Shown: positions 34,127-40,355 of the stretch, piece after piece
Layout of the letters: each line of letters starts with the position of its first letter
Numbering within the stretch: the stretch's first letter is position 1
DNA from: an uncultured Clostridia bacterium
GTDB taxonomy: Bacteria; Bacillota; Clostridia; Christensenellales; UBA1242
DNA length: 40,355 nucleotides
NCBI GenBank assembly: GCA_944383355.1
Contig: CALWPF010000015.1
Coordinates: 1-40,355, forward strand
Direction: 5' to 3'
Made by a program: the position numbers and the translations under genes
Notes under the pieces: model-generated
What the model was told of the DNA's origin: nothing
The model's database searches: none
The model's input: only the letters and a program-made list of their open reading frames with translations

Positions 34127-34221
34127 AATTTTAATTACTTTGATAAAGATTAAAATCTTATCATAAACATATTAGAGAATTCTATAATTTGAATTACACT
34201 AAATTTGTGATAGGAGAGCGT

Positions 34222-35436
34222 ATGGATAAACAAAAGCAACCGTATTTTGTTAAGGGCTTTGGTGATGTGCATTGGGGAGTTGTCGCTTGTGTCATAGGTC
34301 TAGCAATTTTTGGCATTGTGATGATTTATTCCGCATCAAGTTACAATGCGGAAAAAAACTTTGGTTCCAGTATGTACTTTGTAAACAAGCAAATTGTGGG
34401 GCTAGTGCTGGGGCTATGTGTATTTGCATTTTGTTATTTCTTTAATTATTCCTTATTGCAAAAACTGATGTACCCAGCTTTGGCACTAGGGCTAATAGTA
34501 TTGGTACTGGTATTGATACCTGGCGTTGGTATAGAATTGTATGGTGCTAGACGCTGGATAGGTATAGGTGGCTTTAGTTTTCAGGCTAGTGAGATTGCAA
34601 AATTTTGCTTTATTATATTTGCTAGCGGATATATGTCAAAATACAAAGAACGAATGCAAACATTTTGGGGTAGTATGCCAGTATTATTGTGCGGGGGTGT
34701 ATTTTGCTGCCTAATCATGCTAGAGCCGAATATGTCCATTACTATATGTATGGGTGTATTGATGCTGACTATGCTTTTGATAGGAGGTATGCGCATAAAG
34801 CATTTTGGACTAATGAGTATACCTATGATTGCGGCTGTACCAGTATTAATATTGATAGAGCCTTATCGAATGCAACGACTAATGGCTTTTTTGGACCCAT
34901 GGGCAAATCCGCAAGGTGAGGGATTTCAACTTATTCAATCACTGTATGCATTAGGTAATGGTGGTTGGTTTGGTGTGGGACTATTCAATTCTAGACAAAA
35001 ATATAGTTTTTTACCATTTAGCGAGAGTGACTTTATATTTTCTATAGTTGGCGAAGAATTAGGCTTTTTTGGTTGTTTGATACTCTTAGGGGTATTTATT
35101 GCGCTAATAGTATTTGGTTACAAGATTGCAATGCGTGCAAAAGATAGATTGGGGTGCTATCTAGCAGTGGGAGTCAGTACAATAATAGCTGTCCAGGTAT
35201 TGCTGAATGTTGCTGTAGTGACTGGTGCAGTACCACCTACTGGATTGCCTTTACCATTCATTAGTGCAGGTGGTACTAGTTTGATTATGTTTATGGCTGG
35301 GGCGGGTGTGTTGCTGAATATTCATAAACAGAGTAAATTGGCGACTAGGTTGGTGAACGATAATAGTAATGCAAATTGGTTAATTTTACCAAATACTACA
35401 GTAAAATCTCAAAAAACTTCTTTGCCAAAAAGTTGA
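34222..35436 (+). CDS. ftsW: SEDS peptidoglycan polymerase FtsW/SpoVE
   Basis: 404 residues with about ten membrane helices. SEDS motifs: ARRWIGIGGFSFQASEIAK, the SESDFIFSIVGEELGF loop with the catalytic-region Asp, and the PPTGLPLPFISAGGTS block. With the PBP encoded upstream it would polymerise and cross-link septal wall; FtsW and SpoVE cannot be told apart by sequence alone. The ATG at 34222 is chosen because AGGAG lies 6 bases before it. The N terminus is short and polar and the C-terminal tail of about 45 residues is Asn/Ser/Lys-rich. It ends the cluster; murG, often next, is absent. Confidence 0.95.
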   Translation: MDKQKQPYFVKGFGDVHWGVVACVIGLAIFGIVMIYSASSYNAEKNFGSSMYFVNKQIVGLVLGLCVFAFCYFFNYSLLQKLMYPALALGLIVLVLVLIPGVGIELYGARRWIGIGGFSFQASEIAKFCFIIFASGYMSKYKERMQTFWGSMPVLLCGGVFCCLIMLEPNMSITICMGVLMLTMLLIGGMRIKHFGLMSIPMIAAVPVLILIEPYRMQRLMAFLDPWANPQGEGFQLIQSLYALGNGGWFGVGLFNSRQKYSFLPFSESDFIFSIVGEELGFFGCLILLGVFIALIVFGYKIAMRAKDRLGCYLAVGVSTIIAVQVLLNVAVVTGAVPPTGLPLPFISAGGTSLIMFMAGAGVLLNIHKQSKLATRLVNDNSNANWLILPNTTVKSQKTSLPKS

Positions 35437-35518
35437 ATTGCTATTAGGTCAAATCCTAAAATCATGCAATTAAAAGATTAAAGATAAGTAAGTTTAAAAC
35501 AATTTAAAACTGAAAAAA

Positions 35519-35555
35519 CAAAAAGATAATGTCTTTTGATTGCATTATCTTTTTG
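35519..35555. terminator. Bidirectional terminator between ftsW and the S51 peptidase
   Basis: A perfect 13-pair stem, CAAAAAGATAATG with CATTATCTTTTTG, 11-base loop, flanked by T-rich sequence on the plus strand. It serves the convergent genes. Confidence 0.75.
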
Positions 35556-35558
35556 TAT

Positions 35559-36314
35559 TTATAATTCATTACTATTGTTAAATATATTCGGACCAAGTTT
35601 TAGATATTTCCCATTTTTACAAATTTGATTATAGTTTCCATTTTTAAAAATATAAGCCTCTCCAAAGACCTTTTGTTCTAGCCCCGTATCAACAATATAG
35701 CTTCCATCAGTTATAGCTATAAAAGGTTTTTTCTTGCTATCTTCCAATAGTATTTTTTGTAAAATACCAGTTTGACCAAGGTGCGAAGTGTTTTTATAAT
35801 GGGGCTCTATGTTGATTTTGGTTAAACCAAGACCACAAAAATATCTCATATTTTTAACTTCGTCTTTGCTTTCAGGTGGACAGTAAACTTCTTCAGCTAA
35901 ATTCATTGCACCAGCACTTTGCCCGACTATGATTTGTGAGTAACATTTTAACAAATTCGATAAATTAATTTTATTAAAAAACCGCATTTCACTTATAGTA
36001 TCACCACCTGCCAAGAAAACGATGTCCGCTTTTTTGACTAAATTTTTAGCATTATGTTGGTTCCTAGAATCAAGTATATGCAAATTTTTAAAGTCAAATC
36101 CAGAGAGTTTAAAAGCGTCAAATGTTAGTTGCCCATAAAAATCATTTATTTTATGAGAGTTAGGACTGCTTGCTACAAATAAAAAATGATCACCTTTTGT
36201 TATATATTTTTGCAATTCATCTACCAAACTATTAGTGTTATTTAATTTAGAAGCAACGCTTATTCCGTTTTTTTGTTTTATTGCTCCAATATCACTTGTT
36301 AAAAATAAAACCAT
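35559..36314 (-). CDS. Peptidase S51 (dipeptidase E-like)
   Basis: 251 residues. Class I glutamine-amidotransferase-like fold with the S51 motifs: GGDT at 103-106, nucleophile Ser133 in GQSAGAM and His172 in EPHY. Dipeptidase E cleaves Asp-X dipeptides; related members degrade cyanophycin peptides, so the exact substrate is open. AAGGAG precedes the ATG. Codon use departs from the neighbours: 9 of 11 glutamates are GAA, whereas rpoB and most genes here prefer GAG. Together with AT-rich flanks and its position between two clusters, this hints at acquisition from another low-GC host. It has its own promoter and shares a terminator with ftsW. Confidence 0.9.
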   Translation of the reverse strand: MVLFLTSDIGAIKQKNGISVASKLNNTNSLVDELQKYITKGDHFLFVASSPNSHKINDFYGQLTFDAFKLSGFDFKNLHILDSRNQHNAKNLVKKADIVFLAGGDTISEMRFFNKINLSNLLKCYSQIIVGQSAGAMNLAEEVYCPPESKDEVKNMRYFCGLGLTKINIEPHYKNTSHLGQTGILQKILLEDSKKKPFIAITDGSYIVDTGLEQKVFGEAYIFKNGNYNQICKNGKYLKLGPNIFNNSNEL

Positions 36315-36332
36315 TTGTTCTCCTTTATTTTA

Positions 36333-36361
36333 AATATATAACCAAAATATTTTTTCGTCAA
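36333..36361 (-). promoter_or_regulatory. SigA-type promoter of the S51 peptidase
   Basis: On the minus strand TTGACG (36361-36356), 17 bases, TATATT (36338-36333), 18 bases before the ATG at 36314. Confidence 0.6.
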
Positions 36362-36496
36362 TAAAAAGGCAAATGTATAAATATTATTTGTTAGTGTGAG
36401 GTTGAATGTTTTTAAATTTTCAAATTATAATACAATAAACAAATAACATATGACAACGACAAAAGCATTAGTTTTATTTTGTAGTCAAGAAAAAAT

Positions 36497-36530
36497 AAAA
36501 ACGCCTTGACATTTGTAGTTAAGGCGTTTT
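36497..36530 (-). terminator. Terminator downstream of the TSCPD gene
   Basis: AAAACGCCTT (36498-36507) pairs with AAGGCGTTTT (36521-36530), 13-base loop; read on the minus strand it is followed by T-rich sequence. It lies about 80 bases after the TSCPD stop. The rest of 36362-36610 is AT-rich with nothing recognisable. Confidence 0.65.
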
Positions 36531-36610
36531 ATGTTAATTTTAAATTAATTGACCACGGTATACTTCTTATAGTTAATAAAGCTCCTAAATAGTGCTTGCA
36601 GGTTGGGGTA

Positions 36611-36922
36611 CTAATGTGTCTTGAGCACTTGTGGGTGTCCACGTTTTGGTTGCTCGCTGTTGTTGGACAATTCTTGACAACGTAGTTTATACTGGCATAG
36701 TGCGCATGCTAATTGATCAGGACAACTTGTATCATTTTGACAGCGTATACCTCTGCACAAGTTGATTACATCATCTATGTTACGACCTATTGCAAATCTA
36801 GCAATAGCTTGTAAACCTCCAGCACATCCTCCCAAAAATTTTAAATCTGTTAATATATTGTTATCATCTACGTTAAATAATATTTGTTTTGCACAAGTCC
36901 CTTGAGTACGATAAGATTCCAT
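36611..36922 (-). CDS. TSCPD domain-containing protein
   Basis: 103 residues. The TSCPD domain carries the motif TSCPDQLACAL near residues 65-75 and conserved cysteines (Cys10, the GGCAGG turn, CRGIRC). A short free-standing family (TIGR03905-type) is common in Clostridia; the domain also occurs at the end of some ribonucleotide reductases. Cysteines suggest metal or cluster binding; function unknown. GGAGGG lies 8 bases before the ATG. It lies 38 bases downstream of the DUF4364 gene on the same strand and probably shares its promoter. The tail (NNSEQPKRGHPQVLKTH) is unstructured. Confidence 0.9.
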   Translation of the reverse strand: MESYRTQGTCAKQILFNVDDNNILTDLKFLGGCAGGLQAIARFAIGRNIDDVINLCRGIRCQNDTSCPDQLACALCQYKLRCQELSNNSEQPKRGHPQVLKTH

Positions 36923-36959
36923 AAATAATTCCCTCCATTTTTTTAATAAAATCTTTCTT

Positions 36960-37499
36960 TTAACTCATCAAGTTGGTATATACAAATTCGTAAAAGCTAG
37001 GTGCCTTTGTAGTCCAAATTTCTACCGCTCGGACAGCATCTGCACGTGTCTGTAAATTAATTTTTATCTCAAACATAGGTTTGACTGATGTAGTCTCTGT
37101 GATACGCAATGTTACCATGTATGTGCCATCACTATTTTTGCAAAACTCCGCAACGTATTCTTGTAATCGCTTAAAGTACATTCTGTTAGTTTTACAAAAT
37201 TGAGATATGGCTTTTCGCATATCTTCGGGAATCTCCTCATAATATATAGACAGTCCATTTCTTCCCTTTGCCGTTAGGGTATACCTGCATCGTTTAGCAC
37301 CTTCATCAGGAGTATATATAAATCCATCTCTTAACAAATCATGAAATACTCCTACGCACTCCATGTAATTTATCCAATCATTTCTAGTGGTGCAAATATC
37401 TAGTATAAATTGCTCGGTTAGTGGAATCTCTATTTGCTCTAGCATATATAATAGCATTAATTTTGTCTGAAAATCATCATGCGAAAATTCTAATTTCAC
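36960..37499 (-). CDS. DUF4364 family protein
   Basis: 179 residues from a GTG at 37499, 10 bases after GGGAGG. A longer reading frame exists to 37616, but it would include the promoter at 37533-37561, so it is rejected. The opening LEFSHDDFQTKLMLLYMLEQ and the winged-helix-like first half (to about residue 95) are typical of DUF4364, a clostridial family thought to be a transcription regulator. The second half is a mixed alpha/beta domain. It is divergent from the 276-residue gene at 37667, with promoters 62 bases apart, and lies upstream of the TSCPD gene. Confidence 0.88.
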   Translation of the reverse strand: MKLEFSHDDFQTKLMLLYMLEQIEIPLTEQFILDICTTRNDWINYMECVGVFHDLLRDGFIYTPDEGAKRCRYTLTAKGRNGLSIYYEEIPEDMRKAISQFCKTNRMYFKRLQEYVAEFCKNSDGTYMVTLRITETTSVKPMFEIKINLQTRADAVRAVEIWTTKAPSFYEFVYTNLMS

Positions 37500-37532
37500 G
37501 AGACCCCAACCTCCCTTCAAAAAATATAGACA

Positions 37533-37561
37533 ATTATAACACGCAATGTACGCTTTGGCAA
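37533..37561 (-). promoter_or_regulatory. SigA-type promoter of the DUF4364 gene
   Basis: On the minus strand TTGCCA (37561-37556), 17 bases, TATAAT (37538-37533). It also settles the GTG start at 37499. Confidence 0.7.
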
Positions 37562-37623
37562 ACGAAAAAGTAACAAAAAAAGATATTTTTGTACTGAAAT
37601 CATTTTTATTTTTCAAATTAATA

Positions 37624-37632
37624 TGCTATAAT
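37624..37632 (+). promoter_or_regulatory. Extended -10 promoter of the 276-residue gene
   Basis: TGCTATAAT (37624-37632) is a perfect extended -10; no good -35 is seen. Transcription would start near 37639, after the ATG at 37631, supporting the GTG at 37667 as start. Confidence 0.5.
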
Positions 37633-37666
37633 GACTAAAAATGGTCGCTATATTGGAGGTTTTGAG

Positions 37667-38497
37667 GTGGATAGTAGTGAAAATGTGCAGGAGTTTTACA
37701 ATGCATGTACTGAGATGTCCAAGGCAAAATTTATCTTGGCTGATGCCAAGATTAGCAAGATTTTAAAGTGTATTATATCGAGTACTGATCTAGTTGATGC
37801 TGTGGCGGACTGCTTAAATGGCTTTAATTTTGCGAACGAATTTAGTAAAATTCAAGTAAAAAATGACCTCAAAAGAGTTCATATTATTTTACCTAATGAC
37901 CCTAAAAAATTAGTTGCAGTTGTATTTAGTATATTGAGTGAAATGGATTCTCATAGGCTAGATTTGCACAGTTTTATATTCGATTATTTTGGTGGCAACG
38001 GCGAGACTTTGTTAGAGAGTTATGACCGATTTGTTGCAGGAATGATTATTCCTTTTAGAGATGCATTGTGTGAGTTGGTAGGAGTTGATTTTGGTGAGGC
38101 TGAGGAGAATATAGAGGCAGATGATATTCAACAGCAGTATCCTCTAGAAGATGTTGATATAGAGAATATGCGACCTGACCACAGTGTAGAAGAGGTGTAT
38201 GATGATAGTTCATCTAGTTATGGCGAGGTAGTAGAGAGCTTTTTTGAGGATATTCGTGTAATACTTAACCAGATAAAAGATACAGTGAATATGGATAGTC
38301 GGGTTAGAGCGGATCGCAAAGATGAATTAAACATTACTATTGATGCGTTACTCATTGCTATTAATTATAAAAATTTAAAAATACTCAATGCTCTTATGAT
38401 AAGTCTTAATTATTTGTTGCACCCAGTGCGCAGTGTTCGTTTTTATAATATGGAGCTCCAAAATAGGTTAGCAAAATTTTATTCAGATATTTATTAA
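37667..38497 (+). CDS. Unrecognised helical protein divergent from DUF4364
   Basis: 276 residues from a GTG at 37667 with GGAGG 7 bases upstream. An in-frame ATG at 37631 overlaps the -10 element and has no ribosome binding site. I do not recognise the family. An N-terminal domain (about 1-150) is followed by an acidic, Ser-rich linker (about 152-195, including EEVYDDSSSSYGE) and a C-terminal helical domain of about 80 residues. No signal peptide or membrane helix. Codon use matches the housekeeping genes. The divergent arrangement with a likely regulator suggests shared control. Confidence 0.82.
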   Translation: MDSSENVQEFYNACTEMSKAKFILADAKISKILKCIISSTDLVDAVADCLNGFNFANEFSKIQVKNDLKRVHIILPNDPKKLVAVVFSILSEMDSHRLDLHSFIFDYFGGNGETLLESYDRFVAGMIIPFRDALCELVGVDFGEAEENIEADDIQQQYPLEDVDIENMRPDHSVEEVYDDSSSSYGEVVESFFEDIRVILNQIKDTVNMDSRVRADRKDELNITIDALLIAINYKNLKILNALMISLNYLLHPVRSVRFYNMELQNRLAKFYSDIY

Positions 38498-38534
38498 TTT
38501 AGGGGATCAATAATCCTAGTTAATCAATCAGTCA

Positions 38535-38562
38535 AAGCATAATTTTTATTATGCTTTTTTTG
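38535..38562 (+). terminator. Intrinsic terminator after the 276-residue gene
   Basis: AAAGCATAA pairs with TTATGCTTT around a short T-rich loop, followed by a T-tract. From here to 38740 the sequence is AT-rich with only weak promoter-like pairs (TTAGCT-N17-TATAGT ending at 38711). Confidence 0.75.
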
Positions 38563-38740
38563 TCTTTGCAATGTTTTGTTTGATTGCTTTGCTAACTTAT
38601 TCTGGATCTTTGGCTTAAATGTGTGCTTTTGTTTGTTATTTTATATTTTATTTGTTATATTAATAAGTAGCAAAATGTTTAGTTAGCTTTGTGTTTTTTG
38701 CAGTTTATAGTAGATATAACTAACAATGATTGGAGTAAAA

Positions 38741-40355
38741 ATGGTAAAGGGATATACCAGGGGGAATTATGATTCAAGATGTTTTATGTTAGTGATGTTT
38801 TGCATTGCTTTTGTCTTTTGTGGCTTTTTTTTGATTAGTTTGCCTGGTGTAAATTCTTTTTCTACCGATATGGATAGTGGGAGCTATGTAAAAGTTGATG
38901 AATTGTGGGACGGTGAAAAATTTACAATAAACTTAGATGTTTTACTTAATTATCTTTCTGATGATGGTACTGTGGCGGGAGTGATGACCGATACTCCGCA
39001 ATCGGCAGCGGATATTAGGGCGTATAGTTATGGTGGCAAATCTAATGACCAAAGTATAGTAGTGAGACTTGGTGGCTTAGACTGGATAGTTACATATTTG
39101 TCTACTGCAAACAATGGAGATAAGATAGCCACGCTCTGGCTCAGTAATGCTGTCCAAGATGCCTTTGTTGGACATAGTCAGACAGAGGGCGAGAAATTTG
39201 GTTACATTACGACTAGCGTTGGTACAGGTTTATATAGTGATTGGGCAGCAGATTGGTATAGTGAAACAGTTATAGGTACGTACCCTAGTAATATGTACAG
39301 CACTAGCTATATCAGAGTGGCTACCTTAAACATTGGAGGGAAATATGCTATAGATAGAGAAAATCTAACTGCTGAGGAGTACGCCCAAGATGCTAATAGT
39401 GTATTTGCGAATTTTACTATGACCGAGGCAGAGGGTGGTAGTGATTTGGTAAATTATCTAGTGACTCCAAATCAAGTGAGTTGGCAGTTGGGTAGACAGG
39501 ATTCAATTAATTTAATAGGTTTGGAGCAATTTTTAAATAATGATTCACTGATGTTTGGAAGCGATTATGCTGGTTATGATTATAGCGTAATAAATAGTGA
39601 GTTGTATGCCGACTGGGGGAATGATTATATATGGTTGCCTAGTATAACGGAAATTGGGTATGATGATACTAATGATGGTATGTGGGAACTAAATATAGAT
39701 GAGCGTTCCAATTATGATGGTATCAATACCTCTGTATCAGATAGTATATCACCGGGATTTAATAATACTTCTTCTACTGCTACTTATGCGTATTCTTGGT
39801 CACGTTCGGCTTACGACTTTAATTCTTCATATGTGTATATAGTCCACCCAACTGGAGTTTCAAATAGGGCTTATAATGTTCATAATGTTCGTGCTGTTCG
39901 TCCAGCATTGCATCTAAACTTAACTGAGGCTAGTAATAATATGATAAAAATTGCACCTAATGTAACAGTTGGTGAGTTGTGGGATTATGAGACGAATTCT
40001 ATTAACGAGAGCAATGCAAGTATTTTAGCAAAGTATCTGTCTGGGGACTCTAATATTAGTTTGTCCACTATAGACAATATGGCTACTGTCGGTACAACAG
40101 CTCAAAATTTATCTGAGATAGTCTTGGCTAGTGGAGTACAAAATGGTATTAATTATTCCAAAAAAGATGCAGGAGATAGTATAGTGGTAACATTGGGTGG
40201 GCTCAAGTGGTATGTTACTTATCTATCCAAGGATATTAATGATGACATTATTGCTACACTATGGCTTACCAACAGCAATCAGCCTGCATTTTTGGACGAG
40301 AGCCCTCCAGACAGTGTTTATTACAATTACATAGGTGGAGGTTTGTATAGTGATT
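38741..40355 (+). CDS. Secreted protein of repeated modules of about 358 residues, 3' end cut
   Basis: 538 residues are visible and the frame is open at the window edge. The ATG follows GGAG by 5 bases. A hydrophobic segment at about residues 16-34 (FMLVMFCIAFVFCGFFLISL) is a signal peptide or anchor. Two copies of one module follow: copy 1 opens with VKVDELWDGE at residue 50 and copy 2 with VTVGELWDYE at 408. Each continues to a LGGL-x-W-x-VTYLS strand, an IATLWL strand and a GLYSDW-like motif. Copy 1 ends with WLPSITEIG, WSRSA and VRAVRPALHLNL; the RPAL ending recalls DUF6273-type domains of clostridial surface proteins, an assignment made from memory. Probably a cell-surface protein; ligand unknown. 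Confidence 0.88.
   Translation, partial: MVKGYTRGNYDSRCFMLVMFCIAFVFCGFFLISLPGVNSFSTDMDSGSYVKVDELWDGEKFTINLDVLLNYLSDDGTVAGVMTDTPQSAADIRAYSYGGKSNDQSIVVRLGGLDWIVTYLSTANNGDKIATLWLSNAVQDAFVGHSQTEGEKFGYITTSVGTGLYSDWAADWYSETVIGTYPSNMYSTSYIRVATLNIGGKYAIDRENLTAEEYAQDANSVFANFTMTEAEGGSDLVNYLVTPNQVSWQLGRQDSINLIGLEQFLNNDSLMFGSDYAGYDYSVINSELYADWGNDYIWLPSITEIGYDDTNDGMWELNIDERSNYDGINTSVSDSISPGFNNTSSTATYAYSWSRSAYDFNSSYVYIVHPTGVSNRAYNVHNVRAVRPALHLNLTEASNNMIKIAPNVTVGELWDYETNSINESNASILAKYLSGDSNISLSTIDNMATVGTTAQNLSEIVLASGVQNGINYSKKDAGDSIVVTLGGLKWYVTYLSKDINDDIIATLWLTNSNQPAFLDESPPDSVYYNYIGGGLYSD

Noticed and set aside
37500..37616. N-terminal extension of the DUF4364 protein
   Set aside because: It covers a consensus promoter and lacks a ribosome binding site; the conserved family start is at the GTG.
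1..40355. tRNA, rRNA, CRISPR arrays, insertion sequences, replication origin
   Set aside because: None seen: no cloverleaf with TTCGA-type loop, no regular direct repeats with spacers, no transposase or terminal inverted repeats, and no DnaA-box cluster.

Overview
The window is AT-rich bacterial chromosome from the Clostridia side of the Firmicutes. Sporulation regulators (Spo0A, SpoIIID, SpoVG) sit among ordinary housekeeping genes. MurE carries the DNPR motif of meso-diaminopimelate-adding enzymes. An L10 leader RNA precedes rplJ. Intrinsic terminators and SigA-type promoters with 17-base spacers are frequent. Surface proteins with InlB B-repeats and module-repeat architecture suggest an uncultured gut-type lineage (Christensenellales-like is my guess, not shown). 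Most genes share one codon style, with TTG, AGT, GGT and GAG favoured; the peptidase at 35559-36314 departs from it.

Layout. 1-3.57 kb: three unrecognised soluble-looking proteins in a row, the first cut by the window edge, closed by a terminator. 3.6-4.8 kb: an InlB-repeat membrane-anchored surface protein facing spoIIID across a shared terminator. 5.1-6.8 kb (minus): an alpha/beta hydrolase coupled to a TtcA-family tRNA thiolase. 6.9-14.7 kb: a strong promoter, a possible small RNA or attenuator, then rpoB-rpoC. 14.97-20.4 kb (minus): an ABC-F ATPase, prfA, prmC, rpmE and murC. 20.4-25.5 kb: spoVG, a DUF378 membrane protein (minus), spo0A, a zinc-ribbon protein with a very acidic tail, the L10 leader with rplJ-rplL, and an unrecognised Cys-containing protein with a sporulation-like promoter. 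25.6-35.4 kb: a division and cell-wall cluster (metallophosphoesterase, rsmH, a single-pass membrane protein in the ftsL position, a PASTA penicillin-binding protein, murE, mraY, murD, ftsW). 35.5-38.5 kb: an S51 peptidase, a TSCPD protein and a DUF4364 protein (all minus), then a divergent unknown gene. 38.7 kb to the end: a secreted protein made of repeats of about 358 residues, cut by the window edge.

How the parts work together. The murC, murE, mraY, murD, PBP and SEDS genes together cover most of lipid II precursor synthesis and septal polymerisation, but murF, murG, mraZ and a recognisable ftsL/divIB are absent here. rplJL and rpoBC, usually one operon, are separate units about 9 kb apart. 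prfA and prmC form the release factor and its methyltransferase.

Most notable. (1) The rifamycin-pocket segment of RpoB has Q, K and N where sensitive bacteria have H526, R529 and F514 (E. coli numbering), predicting intrinsic rifamycin resistance. (2) A three-gene orphan module lies at the left edge. (3) A promoter-plus-terminator unit upstream of rpoB may be an undescribed small RNA. (4) A near-palindromic TGTGCATAGTATGC element is repeated around the ABC-F gene. (5) Several promoters look sporulation-specific. Promoter, terminator and start-site calls come from reading the sequence by eye; no searches were run.
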